A stretch of DNA of 64,000 nt from Clostridium scatologenes. Its GTDB lineage: Bacteria > Bacillota > Clostridia > Clostridiales > Clostridiaceae. The stretch covers positions 5,580,001 to 5,644,000 of the forward strand of contig NZ_CP009933.1 in NCBI RefSeq assembly GCF_000968375.1, in the 5' to 3' direction. The position numbers and the translations under genes were made by a program. Under the pieces are notes generated by a model. It did no database searches. It had not been told where the DNA came from and worked only from the letters and a program-made list of their open reading frames with translations. This document shows positions 8,096 to 16,816 of the stretch, piece by piece; within the stretch, counting starts at the first letter, position 1; the number at the start of each line of letters is the position of its first letter.

Positions 8096-8668
8096 ATGAA
8101 AAAGATACTTGTATTAAATGGAAGTCCACATAAAGGTGGTATAGTTTATAATTTATTAAAAGAAATAGTTAATGGTTCAAAAGATAATAATGAAATAGAA
8201 TGGATTGATGTATATAATTTAAAAATGAAACCATGTATAGCTTGCATGAAATGTAGGACAAATAATAAATGTATATTGACTGAAGATGATGCGCATATTG
8301 TTGGAGAAAAGATACGAAAGTCAGATGTATTGATAGTTGGTACTCCAACTTATTGGGGAAATATGAGTTCTCAATTGAAAGTTTTGTTTGAACGTAATGT
8401 TCCAGTTTTTATGGGAGAAAGTGATAGTGGTATGCCAATAGCAAGGCAGAAAGGAAAAATAGCAGTTATAGTTGCAGCATGTAGTACACCATGGCCATTT
8501 AACTTTATAGCGTCAGAAAGTAGGGGAGCAGTGAAAGCTATAAAAGAGGTTCTGCATTATGGTGGATATAAGATAGTAGGTAAGATTGTAAAGTCAGGAA
8601 CTAAAACAAATAGAAATATTTCTGAAAAAATATTGGATAAAGCAAGAAAAATAGGAGCTAAATTGTAG
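8096..8668 (+). CDS. Flavodoxin-family NADPH-dependent FMN reductase-like protein
   Basis: This protein of 190 residues has the flavodoxin-like phosphate loop GSPHKGGIVYNLL at residues about 9-21 and the cysteine cluster CIACMKCRTNNKC around 48-60. It also has the PTYWGNMSSQLKVLFER block near 84. These are typical of iron-sulfur flavoproteins and NAD(P)H:FMN reductases of anaerobes, which move electrons in the cytosol. The four-cysteine cluster suggests an Fe-S centre besides FMN. It is the third gene of the TetR operon after a 46-nt gap, so it is probably induced by the TetR ligand, perhaps a quinone or aromatic compound. No clear terminator follows. Confidence 0.85.
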   Translation: MKKILVLNGSPHKGGIVYNLLKEIVNGSKDNNEIEWIDVYNLKMKPCIACMKCRTNNKCILTEDDAHIVGEKIRKSDVLIVGTPTYWGNMSSQLKVLFERNVPVFMGESDSGMPIARQKGKIAVIVAACSTPWPFNFIASESRGAVKAIKEVLHYGGYKIVGKIVKSGTKTNRNISEKILDKARKIGAKL

Positions 8669-8820
8669 TAAGCAAAAATTATATTTATAACTATAACTTA
8701 TAATGATTAAAAATTAATATGAAGTATGCTGTTGTGCTAATATATTTAGTTTTCTCCTAAAAAATATTATCTATATTATGATAAAATTATAGAAAAGGTT
8801 TTAAATAAGGAGTATAAAAA

Positions 8821-9786
8821 ATGAAAGAAATAAGTTTTAGTGACATAGAAGGAATAAAAATAGGAAATTTTCAAGATTTAAATGGACCGACGGGCTGTAC
8901 AGTAGTAATTTGTGAAGAAGGCGCATCTGCTGGAGTAGATGTTAGAGGAGGATCACCGGGCACTAGAGAAACGGATTTGCTGGACCCTGTAAATTTGGTG
9001 GATAAAATTCATGCAGTAACACTAGCTGGAGGAAGTGCTTTTGGATTGGATGCAGCTAGTGGGGTAATGGAATATTTAGAGAAAAAGAATGTAGGTTTTG
9101 ATGTTAATGTTACAAAAGTACCAATAGTATGTTCTGCTGTATTATTTGATTTAGTTATTGGAGATTATAGAATAAGGCCAGATAAACTTATGGGATATAA
9201 AGCTTGTGAAAATGCTGAATTAAATGAATGTAAAGAAGGTAATGTAGGAGCTGGTACAGGTGCTACTGTTGGTAAGATATTAGGCAGTGAATATTCAATG
9301 AAGGGCGGCTTAGGTTGTTATGCTGTTCAAGTAGGAGAACTTCAAGTTGGTGCATGTATTGCAGTTAATTGTCTTGGAGATGTAATAGACCCTTTAACAG
9401 GAAAAATTATAGCTGGGGCTTTGAAGGAAGATAAAAAAACTTTTGCAAGTACAGAAGAAATCATGATATCGCGATATTCAGAAAAGAAAAATCTGTTTAG
9501 TGGTAATACTACAATAGGGGTAGTAGCTACTAATGGTAAATTTACAAAGTCAGAAATGAATAAAATAGCTTCTATGGCTCACAATGGATATGCAAGAACT
9601 ATGAGGCCTGCTCATTCAATGTTTGACGGAGATACAATATTTACTATGGGCACGGGAAAGATAGAAGCAGATATAAGTGTAGTAGGACTTTTAGCCGCTA
9701 GAGTAGTTGAGCAAGCAGTAGTAAGAGCTGTTAAAAGCGCAGAATCAATACTAGGGTACAAATCATATAAGGATTTAGCTAAATAG
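8821..9786 (+). CDS. P1-family (DmpA/S58-type) self-processing peptidase
   Basis: This 321-residue protein matches the P1/DmpA family of N-terminal nucleophile hydrolases, which release N-terminal amino acids or beta-amino acids. Visible blocks are GCTVVICEEGASAGVDVRGG near residue 26, LAGGSAFGLDAASGV near 68 and GNVGAGTGATVGK near 140. The self-cleavage and catalytic region SGNTTIGVVATNGK follows near 228. The family splits itself before the conserved Ser/Thr in that last block, giving alpha and beta chains. An AAGGAG site precedes the ATG. It stands alone between the flavoprotein operon and the yjdF riboswitch, and its natural substrate is unknown. Confidence 0.9.
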   Translation: MKEISFSDIEGIKIGNFQDLNGPTGCTVVICEEGASAGVDVRGGSPGTRETDLLDPVNLVDKIHAVTLAGGSAFGLDAASGVMEYLEKKNVGFDVNVTKVPIVCSAVLFDLVIGDYRIRPDKLMGYKACENAELNECKEGNVGAGTGATVGKILGSEYSMKGGLGCYAVQVGELQVGACIAVNCLGDVIDPLTGKIIAGALKEDKKTFASTEEIMISRYSEKKNLFSGNTTIGVVATNGKFTKSEMNKIASMAHNGYARTMRPAHSMFDGDTIFTMGTGKIEADISVVGLLAARVVEQAVVRAVKSAESILGYKSYKDLAK

Positions 9787-9851
9787 TAGATAATTCTATA
9801 ATTTTAAAATATTACTTGAACAGTAGCCATAAATATTATAAAATTTATTTG

Positions 9852-9945
9852 CAGAAATAAAAACACAGTTCGGTAGGTAGTCCGGACGCATATTAAGTAA
9901 TTTTAATATGTCAGTAGCCTTCCCCCTCGGGATGTCCATTTTCTG
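9852..9945 (+). ncRNA. yjdF RNA (azaaromatic-binding riboswitch)
   Basis: The segment begins AAAACACAGTTCGGTAGGTA at about 9861, followed by GTCCGGACGC. It continues with a variable hairpin and GCCTTCCCCCTCGGGATGTCC, closed by CAGAAA/TTTCTG pairing of the ends. This is the layout I know for the yjdF motif. It stands directly upstream of a yjdF gene, its standard partner. In Bacillus this RNA binds planar azaaromatic compounds and raises translation of yjdF; the same role is expected here. Confidence 0.88.
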
Positions 9946-9971
9946 TATGAATTTAACTTGGAGGGGAGAAA

Positions 9972-10382
9972 ATGAATATCAAGCTTACTGTCTATTTCGA
10001 GGATCCATTTTGGGTAGGAGTTTTTGAAAGGACTTCAAATAGTCTTTATGAGATTTCTAAAGTAACATTTGGTTCTGAACCTAAGGATTATGAGGTTTAC
10101 AAATTTGTGCTTAATAATTTTTATAAGCTGAGGTTTAGTAAGCCTGTTAAGCTAATGGATTTGCGAGAAAAGAAAATAAATGCTAAAAGGCTTCAGAAAA
10201 AAGTAAAAAAAGAAACTGAAAAAAAAGGAATATCAACTAAAGCTCAAGAAACAATTAAACTAGAACAGGAAAGTAAAAAAGTAGAAAGAAAAGAAATTTC
10301 TAAGTCTAAGAAAGAGGAAGAAAAGAAAAGGCGGTTTGAACTTAAACAGCAAAAAAAGAAGAAAAAGAAAAAAGGTCATTAG
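9972..10382 (+). CDS. yjdF: YjdF-family protein (DUF2992)
   Basis: This 136-residue protein begins with the conserved KLTVYFEDPFWVGVFER domain (residues about 4-20) and ends in a very lysine-rich, charged tail from about residue 65. That is exactly the architecture of YjdF/DUF2992. The biochemical function is unknown. The tail is probably disordered or helical and could bind nucleic acid. Expression is expected to be switched on by the upstream yjdF RNA when aromatic heterocycles accumulate, suggesting a detoxification role. A GGAGGGGAG site precedes the ATG. It is a single-gene unit ended by a hairpin. Confidence 0.92.
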   Translation: MNIKLTVYFEDPFWVGVFERTSNSLYEISKVTFGSEPKDYEVYKFVLNNFYKLRFSKPVKLMDLREKKINAKRLQKKVKKETEKKGISTKAQETIKLEQESKKVERKEISKSKKEEEKKRRFELKQQKKKKKKKGH

Positions 10383-10393
10383 ACATGGAAGAA

Positions 10394-10424
10394 AGAGCTG
10401 GCAAGTAGATTGCCAACTCTTTTT
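10394..10424 (+). terminator. Intrinsic terminator after yjdF
   Basis: An 11-bp stem with one mismatch (10394-10404 with 10410-10420) is followed by a T run. Confidence 0.85.
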
Positions 10425-10600
10425 AAATATATATTTAAATATGAGTATAATATAAAAGGTTGTAAATGTAGTAAGATATTTGAAAGTAATTTTAAATTTA
10501 AGAAATTTTATAGTCAATTTTATGTACAATATTAACAAAAGTTAGATATAATATTAATTAGATGTTTTAGACAAAAATTATTAAGTTAGGGGAGATAAAG

Positions 10601-11767
10601 ATGGCAGAAGAAATTAAAGATACAAACTCTATGAAGGAATTTATGGAGGATATAGAATCTTCTATGAAATCAATTAGAAGAGGAGAAATTGTAAAAGGAA
10701 AGATCATATCTGTAACAGAAAAAGGTGCAATAGTAAATATAGGATATATGTCAGATGGAATATTATCCAAAGATGAAGTGGTTGAAAATGAAGAAGACAA
10801 TCTTATGGATATTTTAAAGGAAAATGAAGAAATATGTGTTTATGTATTAGACATGAACGATGGAGAAGGTAATGTGCTTTTATCTAAAAAAGTAGCAGAT
10901 AAAATCAAGTCTTGGGATGAATTAGAAAAGATTTTTGAAGAAAAAGCAGATATCGAAACAACAGTAAAAGAAGTAGTAAAGGGTGGAGTTGTAACATACA
11001 TAAAGGGTATAAGGGCATTTATACCTGCATCTCAGTTGTCATTATCTTATGTAGAAGATTTAAAATCATTTGTAGGTAAAACATTAACTGTAAAAATAAT
11101 AGAATTTGATAAAGATAAGGAAAAGGTGGTTCTATCCAGAAAAGTAATAGAGAAGGTTGAAGCTGAAAGCAAAAAACAACAGCTTCTAAATAGTCTTAAA
11201 CCAGGAGAAAAAAGAAGCGGTGTAGTAAGTAGACTTGCTAAATTTGGAGCTTTTGTTGACTTAGGAGGATTAGATGGACTTATTCATGTTTCAGAATTAT
11301 CATGGAAGAGAGTTAATAATCCATCAGATGTGGTTTCTGTAGGAGATAAGGTTGAAGTTTACATATTATCTGTTGATAAAGAAAGTAATAAAATAGCATT
11401 AGCATTAAAAGATGTAAATGAAAATCCATGGAAGAGTATAGGTGATAAGTTTAAAATTGGAGATATAGTAGATGGTGAAGTTTCGAAGCTTGCAAGTTTT
11501 GGGGCTTTTGTAGGAATTCAGCCTGGTGTAGAAGGTCTTGTTCATATTTCAGAAATATCAGAGGACAGGATAGCAAAGCCTTCAGATGTATTAAGTTTAG
11601 GAGATAAGGTTAGAGTAAAAATACTAGATATAGATGACAAGGAAAATAGAATTAGTCTAAGTATTAAAGATGCAGTTGAAAAACCAAAAGAGGATTTAGA
11701 TAAATTCAATGATAATGAAAGTGCAGGTACCAGCTTAGCAGATTTATTAAAAGATTTTAAATTTTAA
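10601..11767 (+). CDS. S1 RNA-binding domain protein, ribosomal protein S1 homologue
   Basis: This 388-residue protein contains four S1 OB-fold repeats at about residues 28-97, 115-185, 200-270 and 286-355. The last two are the most typical (KFGAFVDLGGLDGLIHVSEL and SFGAFVGIQPGVEGLVHISE). This is the short Gram-positive form of ribosomal protein S1 or the YpfD-like general RNA-binding protein. It would act on mRNA in the cytoplasm, helping translation or RNA stability. An acidic linker and tail end the protein. AGGGGAG precedes the ATG and a terminator follows, so it is monocistronic. Whether it is a true ribosomal subunit cannot be told. Confidence 0.9.
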   Translation: MAEEIKDTNSMKEFMEDIESSMKSIRRGEIVKGKIISVTEKGAIVNIGYMSDGILSKDEVVENEEDNLMDILKENEEICVYVLDMNDGEGNVLLSKKVADKIKSWDELEKIFEEKADIETTVKEVVKGGVVTYIKGIRAFIPASQLSLSYVEDLKSFVGKTLTVKIIEFDKDKEKVVLSRKVIEKVEAESKKQQLLNSLKPGEKRSGVVSRLAKFGAFVDLGGLDGLIHVSELSWKRVNNPSDVVSVGDKVEVYILSVDKESNKIALALKDVNENPWKSIGDKFKIGDIVDGEVSKLASFGAFVGIQPGVEGLVHISEISEDRIAKPSDVLSLGDKVRVKILDIDDKENRISLSIKDAVEKPKEDLDKFNDNESAGTSLADLLKDFKF

Positions 11768-11771
11768 AGTT

Positions 11772-11818
11772 AAAAAATAAGCTTCTAATGGATTTGAAAT
11801 TCATTGAAGCTTATTTTT
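11772..11818 (+). terminator. Intrinsic terminator after the S1 protein
   Basis: A stem of about 13 bp, AAAAATAAGCTTC (from about 11773) with GAAGCTTATTTTT (to 11818), flanks an AT-rich loop and ends in T residues. The following 11819-12063 is very AT-rich with no gene seen. Confidence 0.85.
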
Positions 11819-12063
11819 AATTTCAATGTTGAATATAGGTGTATATTATTAGTTATTGTAAACGATAATAATTTGATTTTAATGAATTATTTTCCATAAT
11901 GTAACTTTAAAAAAGCGTGTAAATAGTATATTATTATAGTTAGGTTATGTAAATGGTATGTAGTAATATAGTTTTATTATAAGTTCACAAAATATTTTAT
12001 AATAATAAATATTTTTAGTTATAAGTATTTTTTGTTATTATATCGATATAGAGGTGGTATTGT

Positions 12064-13560
12064 TTGAACTATGAATTGAAAAAAAGTGAACTGGATTTAC
12101 AAAGTTTTATTAGTAGCACAACACGTTTAAAAAAATATGAAACAAGTAACATAAGTTATACTTTGGAGCTTTTAGAAAGTGTATTAAAAGGAATTCCTGA
12201 TATTATTAGAGTGTTTGATTCAGATAATAGAATTTTATTTTTTAATGAAGCTGGATACAAATTTTATAATAAGACTCGAGGTGAAGTTAGAGGAAAGAAG
12301 TGTTTTGAAACTTTAAACAGAAAAAAAAATTGTGAAAGTTGTGATGTAGAAAAAGCCATAAAAACTAAACAAATGATAATGATAGAAAAGTATGTTCCAG
12401 AATTTAACTTGTTTATGGAATGTACTTACAATCCAGTTTTAGATGACTCTGGCGAAATAATATTTGTTGTTGAACAATTAAGAGATATTACTGAAAAAAA
12501 GATAATGGCTAATTCTGTTAAGGAAAGTGAAGAAAGATATCGTAAAATAGTTAATCTTTCACCTGAAGCTATATCTATTGTAGTCGACAATAGAATCGTT
12601 CTAACAAATCATCAAGCTTGCAAGTTAGTAGGTACGGAGTATAGTAAAATTATTGGAGAAAGTATATATAAATATATAGAAAGCGAAAGTGTAAAACCCA
12701 TTCGTAAAAAAATAAAACAAATATTAGAAGAAAAAATAACAAAGAGTACATCTGACCATAAGATTATTAGATATGATAAGACTACGGTAGAAGTGGAAAT
12801 ATCTGCCAGCTATCTAATATATAAAGGTAGGCCAGCTATTCAAGCAGTAATTAGAAATATTACAGAAACTAAAAGAGCATTAAATCAGGCTGCTAAATTT
12901 CAAAAAAAATATATCGAAAGTATATCGCCTATTCCAGAAAAGATTCAAATGGAAACATTATATATGCCAGCTAGAACTGTAACAGGAGATTTTTTCAAAA
13001 TATATAAGGTCAATGAAGATTTGGCAATTGGCATAGTTGGAGATGTTAGTGGTAAAGGAATCACAGCAGCTCTTAGTGTGTTGGCATTTTTTGTGCTATT
13101 TCGTGAGGCAATTTTAATTAGTTATGATCCAAGTGAGATAGTTAAAATTTTGAACAAAAAAATTGTTAATTACTTAGACAAATATATAGCAGCATGTTGT
13201 TTTAGCTTAAATTTAAAGAAAAATGAAGCAAGAATAGCGGGTGCAGGAATAAATCAATTTATGTTTCAAAAAAGTAATTGCATTGCTGAAGAATTTATTG
13301 TAAAAGGACCTTTTTTAGGCATGTTTGAAGATGGAGAATTTGATGAAAAAGTAATTTCTTTTGAAAAGGGAGATAGATTTTATTTTCCTACAGATGGATT
13401 GGAATTTATATTTAATGATTATGAAATTAAAAATAATTATCTTAAAGAGCATACAATAGCTGAATTTATAGAGTATATGAAAAGATTTTTAAATAATGTA
13501 ATTACTGATTTTGGAGCTTTGAAGGATGATAGCACACTCGTTGCTTTAGAAATTAAATAG
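12064..13560 (+). CDS. PAS-PAS-SpoIIE-type PP2C serine phosphatase
   Basis: This 498-residue cytoplasmic sensor phosphatase has two PAS domains, about residues 34-145 and 150-270; the first contains a CESCDVEKA cysteine pair. They are followed by a SpoIIE/RsbU-type PP2C domain at about 290-498, with VGDVSGKGITAALS near residue 325 and the closing DDSTLVALEIK. Such enzymes dephosphorylate a STAS anti-anti-sigma protein, and a STAS gene ends this operon. The PAS domains probably sense a redox or small-molecule cue. TTG at 12064 is chosen because GAGGTGG 12051-12057 is correctly spaced and no in-frame ATG occurs nearby. Confidence 0.88.
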   Translation: MNYELKKSELDLQSFISSTTRLKKYETSNISYTLELLESVLKGIPDIIRVFDSDNRILFFNEAGYKFYNKTRGEVRGKKCFETLNRKKNCESCDVEKAIKTKQMIMIEKYVPEFNLFMECTYNPVLDDSGEIIFVVEQLRDITEKKIMANSVKESEERYRKIVNLSPEAISIVVDNRIVLTNHQACKLVGTEYSKIIGESIYKYIESESVKPIRKKIKQILEEKITKSTSDHKIIRYDKTTVEVEISASYLIYKGRPAIQAVIRNITETKRALNQAAKFQKKYIESISPIPEKIQMETLYMPARTVTGDFFKIYKVNEDLAIGIVGDVSGKGITAALSVLAFFVLFREAILISYDPSEIVKILNKKIVNYLDKYIAACCFSLNLKKNEARIAGAGINQFMFQKSNCIAEEFIVKGPFLGMFEDGEFDEKVISFEKGDRFYFPTDGLEFIFNDYEIKNNYLKEHTIAEFIEYMKRFLNNVITDFGALKDDSTLVALEIK

Positions 13561-13575
13561 TTAGGAGGAATGCAA

Positions 13576-13959
13576 ATGAAAAGTAATGAATTTATTTTAT
13601 ATGGTTTGTCAGAATATAAAAAGGTTATTGATAAAGTTATTTTAGAGTTAAATGCTTCACAATGTGATTTCGATATAAAATTAATTTTAACAGAAGCTTT
13701 GACAAATGCATTTAAGCATGGAAATAATATGAATAAGGATAAACCTATTTATTTGAGATATTCATATAATAATTCAAGTGTAAAATTTGAAATTGAAGAT
13801 TGTGGAAATGGACTTAAAAATGTAATAATTAATGACCATTTGGATAATGAAGATATTTTAGAAGACAAGGGAAGAGGATTATTTATTATAAAAAATCTTT
13901 CAGATAATATTGAGTTAAAGCCAAATATGTTGATTATAGAAAAAACATTAGCAGTATAA
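13576..13959 (+). CDS. Anti-sigma-type serine kinase (RsbW/HATPase_c_2)
   Basis: This 127-residue protein has the GHKL ATPase N-box EALTNAFKHGN at about residues 37-47 and the G-box DKGRGLFII near 100, as in RsbW, SpoIIAB and stand-alone HATPase_c_2 proteins. It would phosphorylate the STAS partner encoded at the end of the operon and/or bind a sigma factor. AGGAGG at 13563-13568 lies too close to the ATG at 13570, so the second ATG at 13576 is preferred. No sigma factor gene lies next to it, so the target may be a non-sigma partner. Confidence 0.88.
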   Translation: MKSNEFILYGLSEYKKVIDKVILELNASQCDFDIKLILTEALTNAFKHGNNMNKDKPIYLRYSYNNSSVKFEIEDCGNGLKNVIINDHLDNEDILEDKGRGLFIIKNLSDNIELKPNMLIIEKTLAV

Positions 13960-13991
13960 ATCATCATAATTATAAATGTGGAGGTATTAAA

Positions 13992-15986
13992 ATGAGGACG
14001 AGTTTAAAAAACAAATTAGGTTTGATGTTTTTTGTATTTATAGCTATTCCTCTTATTGTTTTGGGAAGTTTTTCGTATTTTAAAACTTCGAGTTTAATGC
14101 AAAATACAGTTGAACAACAATTAGAGGGTACTACAAATCAAACAGCTAAATTAATAAATGAAAATATAAATTCAGTAAATAGTTATGTTCAAATGTTAAG
14201 TTTAGATGCTAGATTATCTAGCATTGCAAGTGGTGATGAGAAAAATAGTGCTGATGTTTTTAACTATTTAGCTCAATTACAAAAACAAAATAGTAATCAA
14301 CTAGAGGATGTATTCATTACCAATGCTTCTGGTAAGGAAGTTATAAGTAGTGAATCTGAAAAACCTAATGTTGATTTAAGTGATCGTAATTATGTACAAG
14401 ATGCTTTAAAAGGAAACAAGAACATAAGTCAGGTTATAACATCTAAAACTACAGGAAAACCAGTAATAGTAATTGCTGCTCCATTGAAACTTAATGATAA
14501 AGTTATAGGTATAGTAGGAGCTACTATTAAATTTGAGTATATTTCAAAATATGCTTCACAGGTGAAAATAGGTAATAATGGTTATAGTTATATAGTAGAT
14601 AAAAATGGTTTAATTGACTATCATCCTACAAATGAAAAAGTACTTAAGGAGAACATTTTAAATGATAACAATGATCAGTTAAAAGCTTTATTTAATAAAG
14701 CTAAATCGGGACAAGTTGCAGAAGGATATTATACTTATGGTGGAGCTAGAAAATTTGTAAAATTTGTTCCTGTAAGCAATTGGTTTATAGCGGTAACTGC
14801 TGATTATAAAGAATATATGTCTCCTGCTGCGGCTATTAAGAAAATTACTATTCTAATAGCTATATTATCCGTAATTATTGCAGTATTTTTAGCATACAGG
14901 CTTACTGTAAGAAATATAATAAATCCTATTAAATATTTAGAAAATCTAATGACAAAGGCTGGAGATGGAGACTTAACAGTAAGAGCTGAAATAAATACAA
15001 AAGATGAAATACAAACTTTAGGTGAATATTTTAACAAAATGATTGACCATCAAGATAATACAATACAACATATTCGAGAAGCGTCTGAAAGCTTAACAGC
15101 TTCTTCGGAAGAACTAGCTGCTTCTAATGAAGAAATAAGTTCTACAACAGAACAAATAGCAAGTACAATAGAGCAGGTTGCACAAAATTCTCAAGCTCAA
15201 AGTGATTCGGTTGTAGAAGTGTCAGAAGTTTTAGTTCAACTATCAAGCTTGGTTCAAATATCACAAAGTAGAGCGGTTACAGCCAAAAAAAATTCACAGC
15301 ATACTATGGATACTGCAGAACAAGGAAGAAGTAAGATTGAACAAACAGTTTCAGCCATTGAGAATATTAGCGAAGCATCAACTGAAACAGAAAATACACT
15401 AAAGGTTTTACAAAAACTTTCTAAAAAAGTTAGTGGAATAATTAGTACTATAAATAATATTTCATCTCAAACTAACTTATTAGCATTAAATGCAGCTATT
15501 GAGGCAGCTAGAGCCGGAGAACATGGAAAGGGATTTACTGTAGTTGCAGAAGAAGTTCGTAAACTTTCGGAGGAAACTAATGTTGGTGCAAATGAGGTAT
15601 CTTCATTGATAGGTGAAATGGTAACTAAAATAGGAAAAGCAGTAGAAAGTATGAGCTTAAGTAAAAATGCAGTAGAAAATGGAGTTACTATAGTAAAAGA
15701 TACAGATAAATCTTTTGTTAGTATTATAGATGCTGTAAAACAAATATCAAAGGATATAGATCAAATAGTAGATGTTACAAAGGATGAAGTGGCTACATCC
15801 GATAAGATAATAAATCTTATTAATACAGTCGCAACTGCTACTGAGAATAATGCGGCTAACAGTGAAGAGGTTGCTGCATCAGCAGAAGAACAAAATTCGG
15901 CAATTGAAAATGTGGCAGCTAGTGCTCAGGAATCTAGTGCATTAGCTATATCATTAAACAATCTTGTGGAAAAATTTATAGTTTGA
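13992..15986 (+). CDS. Methyl-accepting chemotaxis protein with dCache sensor
   Basis: This 664-residue transmembrane receptor has TM1 at about 11-30 and an extracellular dCache-type sensor at about 35-275 (DRNYVQDALKG, YSYIVDKNGLIDYHP). TM2 lies near 283-302, HAMP near 304-357, and a long coiled-coil signalling domain at about 380-664 has the conserved tip GKGFTVVAEEVRKLSEE. It would sense a small ligand outside and signal to CheA/CheW. It sits inside a partner-switching operon, between the kinase and the STAS gene. It may therefore be tuned by, or feed into, that switch rather than serve swimming alone. GGAGG precedes the ATG. Confidence 0.93.
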   Translation: MRTSLKNKLGLMFFVFIAIPLIVLGSFSYFKTSSLMQNTVEQQLEGTTNQTAKLINENINSVNSYVQMLSLDARLSSIASGDEKNSADVFNYLAQLQKQNSNQLEDVFITNASGKEVISSESEKPNVDLSDRNYVQDALKGNKNISQVITSKTTGKPVIVIAAPLKLNDKVIGIVGATIKFEYISKYASQVKIGNNGYSYIVDKNGLIDYHPTNEKVLKENILNDNNDQLKALFNKAKSGQVAEGYYTYGGARKFVKFVPVSNWFIAVTADYKEYMSPAAAIKKITILIAILSVIIAVFLAYRLTVRNIINPIKYLENLMTKAGDGDLTVRAEINTKDEIQTLGEYFNKMIDHQDNTIQHIREASESLTASSEELAASNEEISSTTEQIASTIEQVAQNSQAQSDSVVEVSEVLVQLSSLVQISQSRAVTAKKNSQHTMDTAEQGRSKIEQTVSAIENISEASTETENTLKVLQKLSKKVSGIISTINNISSQTNLLALNAAIEAARAGEHGKGFTVVAEEVRKLSEETNVGANEVSSLIGEMVTKIGKAVESMSLSKNAVENGVTIVKDTDKSFVSIIDAVKQISKDIDQIVDVTKDEVATSDKIINLINTVATATENNAANSEEVAASAEEQNSAIENVAASAQESSALAISLNNLVEKFIV

Positions 15987-15996
15987 GGTGATTTAA

Positions 15997-16278
15997 ATGA
16001 ATGAATTCAAAATTGAGATGCCAGAAAATTTTGCAGTAGATGAAGCAGATGAACTTAGGGAAAAGTTTAACTATCTAATGAAGGATGGAGAAAAAAATTT
16101 TGCATTAGATTTTAGAAAATGTACTTTTATTGATAGTACAGGACTTGGAGTTTTGGTTTCCGTTTATAAAAAATGTAAAAGTATAAATGGTAGTCTTAAG
16201 CTTTATTCTATCAATGAACAGGTTATGAAGATTTTTAGTATGACTAGATTGGATAAGATATTTGAAATATACAAATAG
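15997..16278 (+). CDS. STAS-domain anti-sigma factor antagonist
   Basis: This 93-residue single STAS domain carries the phosphorylation-site motif FIDSTGLGVLVS near residues 42-53, where the serine is normally phosphorylated by the RsbW-like kinase. It is the last gene of the operon, starting 10 nt after the MCP stop behind GAGGTG. With the PP2C phosphatase and the anti-sigma kinase it completes a partner-switching set: the phosphatase removes the phosphate, freeing the protein to bind the kinase. The downstream output is not encoded here. Family membership is clear; the regulated partner is unknown. Confidence 0.92.
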   Translation: MNEFKIEMPENFAVDEADELREKFNYLMKDGEKNFALDFRKCTFIDSTGLGVLVSVYKKCKSINGSLKLYSINEQVMKIFSMTRLDKIFEIYK

Positions 16279-16298
16279 ACTATAAATAGGCATTTTTT

Positions 16299-16352
16299 AG
16301 AGGATAGTGAAGGATGATTTTATCCTTCACTATCCTCTTTCAATTGTCCTCT
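16299..16352. repeat. Short copy of the structured repeat; convergent terminator
   Basis: A perfect 17-bp stem, 16299-16315 with 16322-16338, has a 6-nt loop and is followed by TTCAATTGTCCTCT. The complement of the whole matches the left end of the 362-569 element, so this is a minimal copy of that family. It lies exactly between two converging operons and has T-rich flanks on both sides, so it probably ends transcription from both directions. Confidence 0.75.
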
Positions 16353-16815
16353 ATTTTAGTACACTAATTACATCTTTTCTTTTTAACAATAATCTAAACA
16401 AAGGATAGCCTATGCAGGTTACAACAACAAACTCTCCTAGACAAACATATAACGTAGATATCCAAAATGGTTGATGTAGTACAAAGTAAAGTTCAGCACC
16501 TACAAATACGCAATTTATAGTAGGCCAAAGAGTAGCAATAAATAAACTTTTAGTTTTACTTATCATATAAACGCTTATGAATGTAGCTGTAGTTCCAACT
16601 AACACATCAATAATACCTAAGGGACTATATATATTTGATAATGCACACCCAAGTACTAAACCAGGAATATAAATAGGGTCTATAAAGGCTAAGAGTGTCA
16701 TAACCTCCGAAAATCTAAATTGTATAGCTCCATAACTTAAAGGAGCAATAGCCATAGTACATGCTGCATATAGTGCAGCTGTTATTGCAATTTTAATTAA
16801 TTTTTTTATATTCAT
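16351..16815 (-). CDS. queT: QueT-type ECF S component (queuosine precursor transporter)
   Basis: This 154-residue integral membrane protein has about five to six segments. It shows family blocks AACTMAIAPLSYGAIQFRFSE and FIDPIYIPGLVLGCALSN, with SPLGIIDVLVGTTAT and the closing GYPLFRLLLKR. QueT is the S component that brings queuosine precursors (preQ0, preQ1 or queuine-type bases) into the cell with an ECF module. I start at ATG 16815, behind GGAGGT; a longer in-frame start at 16836 lacks a ribosome site. Its start lies one base past the stop of the radical SAM gene, so the two are co-translated. Confidence 0.88.
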   Translation of the reverse strand: MNIKKLIKIAITAALYAACTMAIAPLSYGAIQFRFSEVMTLLAFIDPIYIPGLVLGCALSNIYSPLGIIDVLVGTTATFISVYMISKTKSLFIATLWPTINCVFVGAELYFVLHQPFWISTLYVCLGEFVVVTCIGYPLFRLLLKRKDVISVLK

Positions 16816-16816
16816 T

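Noticed and set aside
10260..10538. Minus-strand ORF of 92 codons opposite yjdF
   Set aside because: It mirrors the lysine-rich yjdF tail (poly-A codons give poly-F/L on the other strand) and includes the yjdF terminator.
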